A stretch of DNA of 50,385 nt from NCBI GenBank assembly GCA_015068135.1, contig SVLB01000016.1:1-50385 (forward strand). Direction: 5' to 3'. Below the pieces are notes generated by a model, which saw only the letters and a list, made by a program, of their open reading frames with translations, searched no databases and had not been told where the DNA came from. Below, piece after piece: positions 1-9,054 of the stretch. The stretch is from Oscillospiraceae bacterium. Lineage in GTDB: Bacteria; Bacillota; Clostridia; Oscillospirales; Oscillospiraceae. Numbering within the stretch: position 1 is the stretch's first letter; the number at the start of each line of letters is the position of its first letter. Both the position numbers and the translations under genes were made by a program.

Positions 1-532
1 TTCGAGGCAAGACGCAAGCTTCGCAGACGGGCTTTGTGCCCTTCAAGAAGCGGCAACGCGGCTTCGGAACGGCCCGGAGCCTCAGAAACGGGTTCGGATT
101 ATATGACTCAGCCTAAAATAGGATATTTGTGTTAGTTTACCACGTTATCCCGGAAAATGCAATACAAATGCACAGGAAATACCAAATTCCGAATACCAAC
201 CCCTGCGCGTCATTGTTATGAAAGTACCGCCCTCGGCGTTCCGACCGCGAAGCGGCAGTGCGGCATTAACAAAATCGGTGCATCGAGCCCCGATTTTGTT
301 TCGGAACGCTGAGGTAAGCGAGAGGAGCGCCGCCAGTGACGGATGCAGCGACTCGAGCGCAGGGCAGCGGTCGACAGACGACGAAGCCGCATGGGCGGCA
401 AGGAGTATGTCGGGTACCGCAACAGGACAGCGTTCCCTACGGTCATATCTTTAATATCTTCAGTATCTCAATATCTCCAATATCTTATATCTTATATCCC
501 GTATCTGATATCTCAAAAAGCCTCCTGCCCAT
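1..532. repeat. Repeat-rich non-coding region at left edge
   Basis: No convincing gene is visible. Positions 1-110 are open in more than one frame and might be the end of a gene lying to the left, but nothing was recognised. Positions 218-312 are an inverted copy of the segment ending the window (about 50273-50385). Positions 302-450 are a direct, diverged copy of 29716-29865. Positions about 449-516 are a tandem array of the 7-bp unit ATATCTT/ATATCTC. These repeat types recur between host genes elsewhere in the window, so this stretch looks like host chromosome rather than phage DNA. Confidence 0.6.
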
Positions 533-736
533 TCACTGCTGTGTACCGCTTTCGCCCTGCTTTTTTTCATGCTGGGTGCCAAAATAGAAGCTGACCACCA
601 TAGACACGATGATCATCACATTATCCGCGCTGATCCGTTCCTTCAGGGCCAGCACGGAAAACACCCCAACGACTGCCATGGTCACCAGGGTTTTGACCTT
701 CAGAAGGTCTGCCAAATTACTGCACAATTTTTTCAT
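533..736 (-). CDS. Putative phage holin (67 aa)
   Basis: Small membrane protein at the very end of the late operon. The only long hydrophobic stretches are residues about 16-31 and 37-53 (two membrane segments), followed by a charged C-terminal tail containing HEKKQGES. Size, two-segment topology and position directly after an amidase fit a holin, which forms membrane lesions that release the endolysin. Its start overlaps the end of the upstream coiled-coil gene by 20 bases. The assignment rests on position and topology; no family motif decides it. Confidence 0.7.
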   Translation of the reverse strand: MKKLCSNLADLLKVKTLVTMAVVGVFSVLALKERISADNVMIIVSMVVSFYFGTQHEKKQGESGTQQ

Positions 737-983
737 GTTCCCTCTCCAAATCCGTCAGCCGGTGGTTGATCACCTGGATCTCATGCTCTACCACGGGCAT
801 TCTTCGGGCAAAATGGTTATGTTCCCGGACCTCCCTGGTCAGCTCCTCGATCTTGGTGTCGGTAACCGCCTGACTAACACGTATGATATTTTCACTTTTT
901 CGGGCGGATGCGGCGCCGGTGAGCAGCACGCCCAAAAGGGACATGCCTCCCGTGATCACCGCAACCAAAACAGCCTCACTCAT
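717..983 (-). CDS. Phage lysis-associated small membrane/coiled-coil protein (88 aa)
   Basis: An N-terminal hydrophobic segment (residues about 5-25, including GGMSLLGVLLTG) is followed by a highly charged helix with heptad character (IEELTREVREHNHFARRMP, then a second helix ending in LEREHEKIVQ). This layout recalls XhlA-like or holin-accessory proteins of Gram-positive phages, which sit between endolysin and holin. It follows the amidase by 13 bases and overlaps the holin. A role in lysis timing or endolysin export is inferred from position only. Confidence 0.65.
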   Translation of the reverse strand: MSEAVLVAVITGGMSLLGVLLTGAASARKSENIIRVSQAVTDTKIEELTREVREHNHFARRMPVVEHEIQVINHRLTDLEREHEKIVQ

Positions 984-996
984 TGGTACACACTCC

Positions 997-1809
997 TTAT
1001 ACCCCCAGCAAAGCCTTCCAGGTATCGGAGGTGGTTACGCCGTCCACCGGCAGGTTCTTCACCTTTTGGAAGGCCTTGAGAACCGTTTGGGTCAGCTGCC
1101 CAAAATCGCCGTCTGCCCCATAGGGCTCCAGGCTGTAGCCATAACCCAAAAGCAGGTATTGCAGCGCCTTTACGGTATCCCCTGTTGCCCCCAGCTTCAA
1201 AGCGGGCAAGGTCAGCAGGGGCAACTCCTCACCGCCGGATTCCAGCCCCGCCACCCGGGCGATCGCCTCCATGGTGGCCCTTGCCATGGCCATGGCATAG
1301 GCATCCTGCAAAATAATGGGCACATCGGTCTGGGAGTCCATAAAGCCGTATTCCATGAGGACTGCGGGCATATTGGTGGTTCTTAAAACATAGAAATTCT
1401 CCGTCAGGGTCCCCTTCCACCGGTCTCCCCGGATGCCGCCGTAGGCCATGCAGGCATCATAAATGGCATCCCGGTACTGGGCGGCTTTTCCGCCCTCGGC
1501 GTAGCTGAAGGCAACCAGTCCGCCACCGGTACCGCCGTTGATGCCCGCATTGTGATGGATGGACAAAAAGAAGTCCGCCCCCCAGGCATTGGCCTTGTCT
1601 ACTCTGGTCTTCAGCACCGTAGGCTCCAGGCCTGCCGGGTCATCCACCCGAAGAAGCTCCACCTCCGGATAGGCCTTGGCGGCCTGGGCAAAATACCTTG
1701 CCACCCGATCGTTGAGGATCCACTCATTGGTGCCGTTAGGGTCCAGGCTTTTGGGAATGCCATTGGAGGTGGCATTGTTGTGTCCTGCCCCGTATGCGAT
1801 CTTAAACAT
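997..1809 (-). CDS. N-acetylmuramoyl-L-alanine amidase endolysin (Amidase_3 + PG-binding)
   Basis: Cleaves the amide bond between MurNAc and the stem peptide. The start at 1809 was chosen because a strong AAGGAGG lies just upstream and MFKIAYGAGH is the usual start of the fold; a longer upstream extension has no such site. Zinc ligands are visible: His10 (GAGHN), Glu29 (NEW) and His85 (SIHHN); Glu153 in MEYGF is the likely catalytic acid. Residues about 195-268 form a peptidoglycan-binding module (LKLGATGDTVKALQYLL, DGDFGQLTQ). Length (270 aa) is normal. It lies between the receptor-binding gene and the holin genes, as in siphovirus lysis cassettes. No signal peptide is present, so release should depend on the holin. 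Confidence 0.93.
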   Translation of the reverse strand: MFKIAYGAGHNNATSNGIPKSLDPNGTNEWILNDRVARYFAQAAKAYPEVELLRVDDPAGLEPTVLKTRVDKANAWGADFFLSIHHNAGINGGTGGGLVAFSYAEGGKAAQYRDAIYDACMAYGGIRGDRWKGTLTENFYVLRTTNMPAVLMEYGFMDSQTDVPIILQDAYAMAMARATMEAIARVAGLESGGEELPLLTLPALKLGATGDTVKALQYLLLGYGYSLEPYGADGDFGQLTQTVLKAFQKVKNLPVDGVTTSDTWKALLGV

Positions 1810-1820
1810 AAAACGCCTCC

Positions 1821-2987
1821 TTACAAAATCATTGCTGCCTTTAATTTTTGATAGCTTTCGTATGTAGCGGCAGCCGACTGGGGGAAATAGCCACATTCCA
1901 CCGTTACCGCCGGGTCTGCGGGTGTCAGGGTCATTGTCGGGCTCATAGACTGCAGTCCCCTCACCTTTCCCGTTTCGTCCGCTTCGGCAATTTGCGCTGG
2001 CTCATAGGGGGTATACGCCGTTGCCGCAGCTCCCAGCTCCAGCTGAAATTGGGTGCAGGGGGTGATCTCCTCTCCGGTGACCCAAAGCTGGATGGCAGTG
2101 ACGGTGAAATCCTTTTTGCAGCGGATCACGTGATGACTGCCTGTCAAATTCGCCGCGTACTGAATACGTGGCCGGTTACCGGAGTTTGTGGCATAGGTAC
2201 TGTCGATATAGACTCCCGATAATTGAGACGCGGTAATATCGGGGTCGATCGGCAGCGCAGAACCGTCCGCTTCCGTTCCGTAGAACATCAGGCGCCAAGC
2301 GGTATATTCCCCGTTGTGGGAAAAGGTGTATTTTTGTCCCGCCTTCATGAAAATAGGCTGTGCATTTTCCTGGGGCAGTGCGTTCCATTTGCTCATGGCA
2401 GACAGCAGGTTTTTTCCCTGTGCCGCTACGGATACTCCGGAGAAGTCATCCATATAGGGAGAAAATGCATCCGGTGTGGCAGTACCATGCACGATCATCA
2501 GATCGTGTACATAATTGATCTGGCCAGCATTGGAATAAAAGAACACCTTGCTGTTCAGGATCGTATCTGTCATGGTCAGGCTTGTTCCAAAGCTCCAGCT
2601 TCGCCCATATTCCTGCAGATAGATATAGGCGCGGGTTTCAATATCGGATGTTCCGGAAATGGTGTAGGTTTCTCCCGCACGTAAAGCCGGGGCAAGTTCC
2701 GTGAGGGTACTTCCGCAAGCAACACCGGTGGAAGTGGAAGTTGTGCAGTCTACCCGGATATCTCCGTTGTCAAGGCGATTGACATAGGACGTTCCTGTAT
2801 TGTACCGAAGCTGCATGATATTGAATAAATTCTTGCTTCGCAGCTGTACCTTCACCGGATGCTCCGACGCCAGCACATCATCCACCCTTATCACAGGCCC
2901 GGAAACAGTGGTCCTGGCGGCATTCACCGCGTTTGCGACCAAAGGCGTATTGTCAGCAATGGTGATCAGCTTTTCCGCAACCGTCAT
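1821..2987 (-). CDS. Putative phage receptor-binding/baseplate protein (388 aa)
   Basis: Located between the DUF859-like tail gene and the endolysin, where host-recognition proteins usually lie. The sequence contains two similar units, each with a KNL[FL] motif followed by a jelly-roll-like pattern (LRAGETYTISG, then MKAGQKYTFSHNGEYTAWRL; FSPYMDDF, then YTPYEPAQ). This arrangement is common in tip proteins of phages infecting Firmicutes and suggests carbohydrate-binding domains. The N-terminal 40 residues probably attach to the baseplate. The start overlaps the stop of the upstream gene (ATGA at 2984-2987). Function is inferred from position and domain pattern. Confidence 0.68.
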   Translation of the reverse strand: MTVAEKLITIADNTPLVANAVNAARTTVSGPVIRVDDVLASEHPVKVQLRSKNLFNIMQLRYNTGTSYVNRLDNGDIRVDCTTSTSTGVACGSTLTELAPALRAGETYTISGTSDIETRAYIYLQEYGRSWSFGTSLTMTDTILNSKVFFYSNAGQINYVHDLMIVHGTATPDAFSPYMDDFSGVSVAAQGKNLLSAMSKWNALPQENAQPIFMKAGQKYTFSHNGEYTAWRLMFYGTEADGSALPIDPDITASQLSGVYIDSTYATNSGNRPRIQYAANLTGSHHVIRCKKDFTVTAIQLWVTGEEITPCTQFQLELGAAATAYTPYEPAQIAEADETGKVRGLQSMSPTMTLTPADPAVTVECGYFPQSAAATYESYQKLKAAMIL

Positions 2988-3505
2988 TCGGAATCACCGC
3001 CGATCAGCTCCTCCTGCAGGGCAATGATGTGATCCAGGGCTTTCGAGATGTCGCCCAAGGACTCTGCTCCGTATTCTGTCCAGTCGCAGGAGCCGTCTTC
3101 ATGGACGACGGCCCTTCGGATGGTGTTTTCCACCGTTGGGGCGCTGAAGACCATATTCCAAAAGGAATCGTTTTCCAAGTCGTAGTGGATCTCCACAAGG
3201 GGTAAATAAAAGGCCCAGGGGGATTCCTCCTCAAAGGCCAGGACCAGATCCCTGCCGCTTCTGTGGAGCCTGAAAAGCTTCTCGGGATCATCCAGAATAC
3301 GGCATTCGTCCAGGGACATATTCACCACATACCGGTTCTGCACCTGGACAGCCGGCAGCATACTTACCCGGCTGACCTTCCCTTCCTCCACCGCCTCCAC
3401 CGTCAGAACATTTCCGACCGCGGGGTTTTCCGGCTGGGGCAGTTTCGTAGGATCGGTGATGGCGTAGCTCTGACCGCCCACGGTCAGGCTGGTTATTTCT
3501 TTCAT
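2984..3505 (-). CDS. Phage minor tail/baseplate protein, unknown function (173 aa)
   Basis: The start at 3505 (MKEITSLTVGGQSYAI) has GGAGG about ten bases upstream and forms an ATGA overlap with the preceding gene; an ATG 18 bases further upstream would overlap that gene more. The N-terminus resembles short baseplate-attachment sequences of phage tip proteins (TVGGQSYAITD). The rest is acidic and beta-rich and ends in a helical stretch (DISKALDHIIALQEELIG). It may be an accessory to the receptor-binding protein directly downstream. No defined family was recognised. Confidence 0.7.
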   Translation of the reverse strand: MKEITSLTVGGQSYAITDPTKLPQPENPAVGNVLTVEAVEEGKVSRVSMLPAVQVQNRYVVNMSLDECRILDDPEKLFRLHRSGRDLVLAFEEESPWAFYLPLVEIHYDLENDSFWNMVFSAPTVENTIRRAVVHEDGSCDWTEYGAESLGDISKALDHIIALQEELIGGDSE

Positions 3506-5115
3506 AGTGTTAAATCCTCCCATTTGAGTAATCGCCAGGGGCTGGCGCTCTCAGCCAAAGTGCGCAGGTAGCACCCGGTCGCCGAGGCATCCACCACCAG
3601 CTGTAAAGCCCCCATCCCCCAGGAAAACACCACAAGCCCTCCGGCAGTCACCGGCACATTCCGGCTCAGCTCCGTCAGGGCATAGGTGCCGGTACGCAAG
3701 CACGCGTCGGCATCCTGGCAAAGTCCCAGGCACAGATCCTGATCCGCTCCGTTGATCCCGGGGACGGTAATGGGTACATGGAACTGAAAATCCCTTTCTC
3801 CCCAGTCGAAGACCGGAACGCCCTTGCCCACCGTTACCTGCTTTGTGACGGTTTCCACCTGATCGGAAACCTTGACTGTCAGGGTATGGCTCCGGGTATA
3901 GTCCAGCCCCGTCAGTTCTCCCGCGGCTGTATAGGTATTGTCGGTCACTGTGGTCTGCAGGGCTACCGTCTCCCCGGTCAGGGTGGTGACCGTAGCCTCC
4001 AGGGTATTGTGGCAGGCACCAAAGGAGCCGCCGTAGCAGAGCCCCGTCACAAAAATGCGCACCTTGCCGCTGACGGGGTCGGTACGCTTGGCCTCCACCT
4101 TGGCAGATACGCTTACATAGCTGACCCAGGGCGCCTCCATAAGCAGCTCAGCCGTAAAGCCCCGGCTGTCCTTGGCGGCAATGTGGAACAAGGGACTTTC
4201 CACTCCCTCGATCACCACCTGCCCATTTTCCACAGGCAAGCCGTTTACCGTCAGGCTTTGGATGGTGGCGCCCTTTTGGGGGATCACCACCGGTCGGCAG
4301 CAGGCGGAAGAAAGATAGCGCACCAATACCTGAGGATCCCCCGTCAGCACCGCCGTTTGGGTATTGGCATCGGAAACACTGCCCGTAAGCACCGGCGCAC
4401 ATACCGCCGGATCTGCCAGCACCCGAAACTGTGCCACACTGGGCAGTCCCACAGGGGCAGATCCCATGTAGGTGGTACAGCTGAGGGTGCATTTGTCCTC
4501 GGTTTTGTCGGGGATCTGTTCATAAAACACCTCCGGGATGGGAAATATCACCGTCTGCGCCTGCAAATACACCGGCGTATCGCTGTGCCTTCCCTGGCTG
4601 TCCAAATAGCCCTGACAGCCCCCGAAGGTATAGCCCAGGGTGTAACAGTAGGATGCATGATTTCGGGTGACCGCAATGATCGCTGTCCCTCCAATATACG
4701 CATCGGTGGCGCCCAGGGTGCAGACCTCGCCGATGGGCGAAAGCTTCAAAATACCGCTGACCCGCATAAACGGCGGCCCATCGGCAGCCTCATCGGTCCA
4801 GCCCTGAACGGGAAAGCTTTTGCCGCCCTCGGCATTGTGGGTCACCGTTACCTGACCGGTCAGGAGGGTAACGCTTCCGCTGTTTCCAAGGACCACATCC
4901 GCAGTTTCGGAATACTCCTTTCCGTCCACACGCACATGGCAGTCAATTTTTCCTGAAAAAGCACTTTGGGTGCCGGAGCGCAGGAAAAGGCGGTACTCCA
5001 GCACCGAGGCATTGGCCTGGGGATCCACGGAAACCTCCGTGATCTCCAATCGCAGGGCAAAACCGCCGGTCACACTCCCCGGCGTCAGGTCGCCATAGGA
5101 ATAATACTCTGTCAT
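3502..5115 (-). CDS. Phage tail/baseplate protein, DUF859-like (537 aa)
   Basis: Large beta-rich tip protein with Ig-like stretches (DGKEYSETADVVLGNSG, LSPIGEVCTLGATDAYIGG) and near the C-terminus the signature FDWGERDFQFHVPITVPG, typical of the DUF859 family of siphovirus tail proteins. Ten or more cysteines are present, unusual for this class. It overlaps the tail-lysin/hub gene upstream (ATGA at 5112-5115) and the next gene downstream. By position it should belong to the distal tail or baseplate and contribute to host attachment. Confidence 0.78.
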   Translation of the reverse strand: MTEYYSYGDLTPGSVTGGFALRLEITEVSVDPQANASVLEYRLFLRSGTQSAFSGKIDCHVRVDGKEYSETADVVLGNSGSVTLLTGQVTVTHNAEGGKSFPVQGWTDEAADGPPFMRVSGILKLSPIGEVCTLGATDAYIGGTAIIAVTRNHASYCYTLGYTFGGCQGYLDSQGRHSDTPVYLQAQTVIFPIPEVFYEQIPDKTEDKCTLSCTTYMGSAPVGLPSVAQFRVLADPAVCAPVLTGSVSDANTQTAVLTGDPQVLVRYLSSACCRPVVIPQKGATIQSLTVNGLPVENGQVVIEGVESPLFHIAAKDSRGFTAELLMEAPWVSYVSVSAKVEAKRTDPVSGKVRIFVTGLCYGGSFGACHNTLEATVTTLTGETVALQTTVTDNTYTAAGELTGLDYTRSHTLTVKVSDQVETVTKQVTVGKGVPVFDWGERDFQFHVPITVPGINGADQDLCLGLCQDADACLRTGTYALTELSRNVPVTAGGLVVFSWGMGALQLVVDASATGCYLRTLAESASPWRLLKWEDLTL

Positions 5116-6797
5116 AATCCCTCCTCATCGATATAGAAGCAGGCTGTGCGGTTGGGATCCTGGGTGGTGGCATAGTCCTCCAACCGGCTGTGGCTGCCCA
5201 GGATCAGGTAGTTTTTCACCTGCACATCCACCGCCTTGACACCGGCATCACTGGCCTGCAAAATGGTCTGTCCCGCACGGCGTACATACATACCCGTATT
5301 GTCCAGGAGGTTTTCCATGGTCTGTCCGTCCTTGGAAATGAGCAGTCCTCCTTCGTCAAAGGTGTAGCCCGTGGAGGTGCTTACCCGGCTGACGCCCTGG
5401 GTTTGGATCCGGTCCACCTTCAGCTGCAGTCCCTGGGCATCCAGGCGCAGGTCCGCCATCCGGGAATCCACGCCCTGCAGGGTACTCTTCTGATTCTCCA
5501 CCTGGGCATGGATGCCCTCCACTGTCAGAGCCAGCTTAGTCAGTGCCGCCTGGGCCTGACGGTTTTCCAGGCGCAGGCCGTCCAGGTCCAGGTTCATCTC
5601 CATGACCTTACCTGCCACAGACCCCAGACTTACCGCATTTACCGCGGCAGTGCTGTCCGGGCTGGCAGGGCCCCGGCTTTCCAGTTTCAGCTGTCCCCGG
5701 TCTATGTGATGGGTCATCACCAATGTGGAAACGGAATTTCCCTTGTGGTCGGTCACCCGGATCCGGTCACCGGGGGCGATTCCCTTCCATTGGGCCAGGG
5801 TCACCTGGCAGGGGGCATAAGAAAAGCCCGCCAGCTGTTCATACAGCCTTTGGGCTACGGGAAGGATGGCATCGGCAGAATCTGCCCGAAGCATGGGATT
5901 TCCCAGGATCTGCAGAGCCGTTCCCTCTGCCTCCCTGGGCCACGCCACCCCCACATCGTCATTTTTCGCCCGGATGCACACCCGCTCAATGGGCGCGGTG
6001 GTATAGCCGGATAACTGTAGGCTGTCCAGGGTGTAGGGGTACTGCTGCCAGTCATATTCATATACTGTAAGATTGCCTGCGGTTTCCTCCGCCTGCACCT
6101 GCAGGATCAGGTCTGTTTCCTCCCATTGGGAAGGTGCGGAAAGGGTCAGCCTTCCCGCCTCCCAGCTGCTTTCCAGCTCCTGCCTGCCCTGTTCGCTGAC
6201 CGGGCCGATCCGCACCTGGGGCTTGTCCCCATACCAGGCAAAGCAAACCGCCCCATGGGGCAATGCCACAAGAAACCGTCCAAAGATCTGTCCCAGCCAA
6301 TGCATCAGCTTGCGGCCCGTGACCTGGGCAGTAAAAGGAGGAACCGGATAGTCCCCATTGAGGACCGGGCTCTCTTCCAAAACCAGGCCGCAGGCCTGGC
6401 AAACCGCCTCTGCCAGCTTCCAGGCAGTTTCCGGCCAGGGATCCAGGGCAGTCAGCCAGTCGGTCAGATCCCGGTCCAGGCGGCTGATGCTGTCGTAGGC
6501 AGTGAGGGTCATGCGGTTGGCACCGCTAAGCCTGGGCTCCTCTGCAAAAAACCGGCCCAAAAGCGCAAGCGCTTCTCCTTCCTGCTCATAAAGCTGGACC
6601 GTGTCCCCCTGCTTGACCGGCGGTTCGTGATAATAGAAGATCTCCGCTTCCAGCATGGCGGCACAGCAAGCCCCGAGGGACTCTCCCGCGGCATCTGCCA
6701 CACTGCGGGTCAGCTGGACCCGGCACAGCGCATCCTGCCCGGGGATGCCGGATGCCACGTGGGTGCCATCGGTTAAAACAAGCACATACTTTCCCAT
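5112..6797 (-). CDS. Phage tail hub / prophage tail endopeptidase-like protein (561 aa)
   Basis: The start at 6797 (MGKYVLVLTDG) has TGGAG eight bases upstream; a GTG nine bases earlier is less likely. Residues 1-370 look like the phage tail hub fold found in Gp18/tail endopeptidase-like proteins (a sugar-free hub with VRIGPVSEQ, and LTAYDSISRLDRDLTDWL). A long helical coiled-coil follows (about 390-470) and a C-terminal beta region ends in CFYIDEEGL. No obvious catalytic peptidoglycan-hydrolase residues could be identified, so structural hub is the safer reading. It follows the distal-tail-like gene and precedes the DUF859-like gene in standard order. Confidence 0.78.
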   Translation of the reverse strand: MGKYVLVLTDGTHVASGIPGQDALCRVQLTRSVADAAGESLGACCAAMLEAEIFYYHEPPVKQGDTVQLYEQEGEALALLGRFFAEEPRLSGANRMTLTAYDSISRLDRDLTDWLTALDPWPETAWKLAEAVCQACGLVLEESPVLNGDYPVPPFTAQVTGRKLMHWLGQIFGRFLVALPHGAVCFAWYGDKPQVRIGPVSEQGRQELESSWEAGRLTLSAPSQWEETDLILQVQAEETAGNLTVYEYDWQQYPYTLDSLQLSGYTTAPIERVCIRAKNDDVGVAWPREAEGTALQILGNPMLRADSADAILPVAQRLYEQLAGFSYAPCQVTLAQWKGIAPGDRIRVTDHKGNSVSTLVMTHHIDRGQLKLESRGPASPDSTAAVNAVSLGSVAGKVMEMNLDLDGLRLENRQAQAALTKLALTVEGIHAQVENQKSTLQGVDSRMADLRLDAQGLQLKVDRIQTQGVSRVSTSTGYTFDEGGLLISKDGQTMENLLDNTGMYVRRAGQTILQASDAGVKAVDVQVKNYLILGSHSRLEDYATTQDPNRTACFYIDEEGL

Positions 6798-6799
6798 GT

Positions 6800-7174
6800 T
6801 CAGCACTCCACGATCCGAAAGCTATACCCACTCCACAGTCCCGTCCGGGCATTGCACCAGCTGATGCCGTAATTACTGCGGTAGCATCGGGTATCCTTTC
6901 TCTGGGTCGAATCCAGTCGGTCCGGATGGGTGAAGGTGAACACCGCCTCGGAGCCAAACAGCGATTCCATATAGTTTTTCTCTTCCTCTGTCAAATGGGC
7001 ATAGGTAAAATCCCAGCTGCCCACCTTCTGCCGTACCAGGACCCTATGCATCACGCCGCTTTGGTCCCGGCCTGCGGAGTAAGCATCCAGGTCCTCAAAG
7101 CGCATGGCAACCTGGGCATCGGGTACCAGCATGGGTTTTCCGTTGATCTGAAACAGATCCGTTGTCTTTCGCAT
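6800..7174 (-). CDS. Phage distal tail-associated small protein (124 aa)
   Basis: The start at 7174 (MRKTTDLFQINGKPML) follows GAGGTGA at good spacing. The pattern INGKPMLVPDAQVAMRFEDLD, then HRVLVRQKVGSWDFTY and FTFTHPD, is typical of small proteins located directly after the tape measure gene in Gram-positive siphoviruses. They interface tail tube and distal tail. It sits 7 bases after the tape measure stop and ends 2 bases before the hub start. Confidence 0.72.
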   Translation of the reverse strand: MRKTTDLFQINGKPMLVPDAQVAMRFEDLDAYSAGRDQSGVMHRVLVRQKVGSWDFTYAHLTEEEKNYMESLFGSEAVFTFTHPDRLDSTQRKDTRCYRSNYGISWCNARTGLWSGYSFRIVEC

Positions 7175-7181
7175 AGTCACC

Positions 7182-8498
7182 TCAAATTCCGTACATAATG
7201 GCTTGCTTTTGTTCATAGCGGTGGTTGGCGGCGGCAATCTCCCCATCGGTCAGACGGATATTGCGCACCGCCTCCAGGATCCTGCCCAGCAGCTCCACCG
7301 TGGCCCGATGACCGGACAGGTTCCCATCCTGCAGATCCTCCATAGCCAAACGCACCGCCTCGGTAATGGTTTCCAGAGGGGCTTCCACGTTGGTGCCGTG
7401 GCGCTGATCGCCCACCACCGCCATAAAGGGCTTGTTGGCAGGCAGTACCGCACCCTGTGCCAAATGGGGGATCCGGGGCATGGTTGCGCTCCATTTCAGC
7501 ATGGAAAAGGGCATCTGACCGCCGATACGGACGGTACGCAGAGAATTGAGCGCATCATTGATGCCGTTGAAGGAATCGGGAACCAGGGCGTTGATCACAT
7601 CGATCAGGGAATTGACCCGAAGCCGGAAGCCGGTGAGCACACCGGTTTTGATGCCGTTGAACACCGGTCCGTTGTCGGAGAATACATTCTTTACCCGATT
7701 CCAGGCATCGGAGAAGGTGCTTTGGAAAAAGCCGCCGGTTTGGGAAAACACCTGAGTGGTAGCATCCCAGGCCCCCTGGGCCTCATCCCCTGCATGCCGG
7801 AACATCTCAGAAAGGCAGTATTTGACCGGCTCACTCACATGGGTCTGAAACCAGGAGCCCATAGGTTGCCAGTTTTGGGTGATACTTCCCACGCTGGCAG
7901 TACTGGAAGTTTCCAGCTGCGCCAGCCGGTCCTTTAGTCCCAGGGCAGCGCCGGCAGTCAGATCGAGACTTCCGATCATCGTCCCCAGCTGACCCCGGGT
8001 CATGTTTACCACTTCTTCCAACGTCATGGTCTGGGTCTGGAAGGTCTCCATACCCTGGGTAGTTACCCCCAGCTGCAACGTCAGATACTGCCACATTCCC
8101 GTGTTTTCCGCCAGGTTCATGGTGTTTCGCAGAATCTCATCGCCCACCAGGGTCAATCCCCCGGCAACCCCTGTCAGGGTTCCCGGCAGATTGTCCATGG
8201 AGGCGATATTCATGGGCTTTAGGGTTTCCGCCCGAAGCTTCTGAAAGGCCTGGGTCACCTCCTCCACCTTTGCGGCAGCCGACCCGGAAGCCGGGGCCGC
8301 CAGGCGGTTAAGCTGGTCAAAGGACGCCAGGGCGCGGTTCAGCTTGCCGCCGCTTTTGGCGGTCTGCTCCACGGCCTTATTCAGGGCCGTCAAAGACTTT
8401 GCGGTATTCTTGCTTCCTGTGCCGATGTCCTTAAAGATACGGCGCAAGGAACCCATACTCCGGTTCAAAGACCGCAGATCCAATTCATTGTTTGCCAT
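7182..8498 (-). CDS. Short tail tape measure protein (438 aa)
   Basis: Helical N-terminal half with alternating Ala/Ser/Gln, a hydrophobic centre (LTGVAGGLTLVGDEIL), and a C-terminal signature common in tape measures of Firmicutes phages: VNSLIDVINALVPDSFN, HLAQGAVLPANKPFMAVVGD, EAPLETITEA. The protein sets tail length and is carried into the host. At 438 residues it is much shorter than typical (often 700-1500), so a short tail is predicted. The start overlaps the Gp15-like gene by 14 bases. All other tail genes flank it in order. Confidence 0.85.
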   Translation of the reverse strand: MANNELDLRSLNRSMGSLRRIFKDIGTGSKNTAKSLTALNKAVEQTAKSGGKLNRALASFDQLNRLAAPASGSAAAKVEEVTQAFQKLRAETLKPMNIASMDNLPGTLTGVAGGLTLVGDEILRNTMNLAENTGMWQYLTLQLGVTTQGMETFQTQTMTLEEVVNMTRGQLGTMIGSLDLTAGAALGLKDRLAQLETSSTASVGSITQNWQPMGSWFQTHVSEPVKYCLSEMFRHAGDEAQGAWDATTQVFSQTGGFFQSTFSDAWNRVKNVFSDNGPVFNGIKTGVLTGFRLRVNSLIDVINALVPDSFNGINDALNSLRTVRIGGQMPFSMLKWSATMPRIPHLAQGAVLPANKPFMAVVGDQRHGTNVEAPLETITEAVRLAMEDLQDGNLSGHRATVELLGRILEAVRNIRLTDGEIAAANHRYEQKQAIMYGI

Positions 8499-9054
8499 TG
8501 TTTCCTCCTTCCAGCATCGCCTCCAGCCGCTGCTTTTCTGCCAGCTGACTGGGGCTGAGCCGTTTTTTCAGCTCCACAGCCTCCCGGTTTTGGGCGTAGA
8601 ACGCCTTCTCCCACCCATCCAGGGGCTTTCCTCTGCGCAGCTTGTCCCGGATGCCGACCAAGGTACTGAGCTGTCCCGGACCAATGGCATGAAACCAGGA
8701 GAGGAAGGTCCACCAGTGAATAAATTTCTCCTGGCGGATCTCCCGTCCCGCAATGCCGTTGATATCGGAAATAATGGGCATGGCATCCTGCTCCCAGTCC
8801 AAAAGCACCGGTCCGGGACTGACTTTCTGCCCGGCTGTGAGAAAGGCCGCCAACGCCTCAGCCGCCTGGGGCCAAAGGGCCTTTTCGATGGGCTCTTTGT
8901 AAAAAAGCCCAATGGCGATGGCCCAGGCCAAGGGCTGGGGATACCGGGGGTCATTGAGATAGGAAAGGATCTCCAATATATCCCGGTAGTCCCCATGGAT
9001 CGGCACCTGACGGCCTCCTACCTCCAGGCTTTGGGGCAGGGACCAAAGCTTCAT
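8485..9054 (-). CDS. Gp15-like phage tail assembly protein (189 aa)
   Basis: The start at 9054 (MKLWSLPQSLEVGG) overlaps the upstream stop as ATGA; upstream in-frame sequence is a shadow of the previous gene. The pattern HGDYRDILEIL, LNDP, AIAIGLFYK and a tryptophan-rich HWWTFLSWFHAIG is characteristic of the Bacteriophage_Gp15 family, which lies between the tail tube and tape measure genes and probably acts as tail assembly chaperone. The overlap by stop-start, not by slippery sequence, suggests translational coupling rather than frameshifting. Confidence 0.82.
   Translation of the reverse strand: MKLWSLPQSLEVGGRQVPIHGDYRDILEILSYLNDPRYPQPLAWAIAIGLFYKEPIEKALWPQAAEALAAFLTAGQKVSPGPVLLDWEQDAMPIISDINGIAGREIRQEKFIHWWTFLSWFHAIGPGQLSTLVGIRDKLRRGKPLDGWEKAFYAQNREAVELKKRLSPSQLAEKQRLEAMLEGGNNGKQ

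Noticed and set aside
1..110. Possible RNA gene or partial CDS at the left edge
   Set aside because: A TATAAT-like hexamer on the minus strand near position 100 and open frames exist, but nothing matches a known RNA or protein, and the piece is cut by the window edge.
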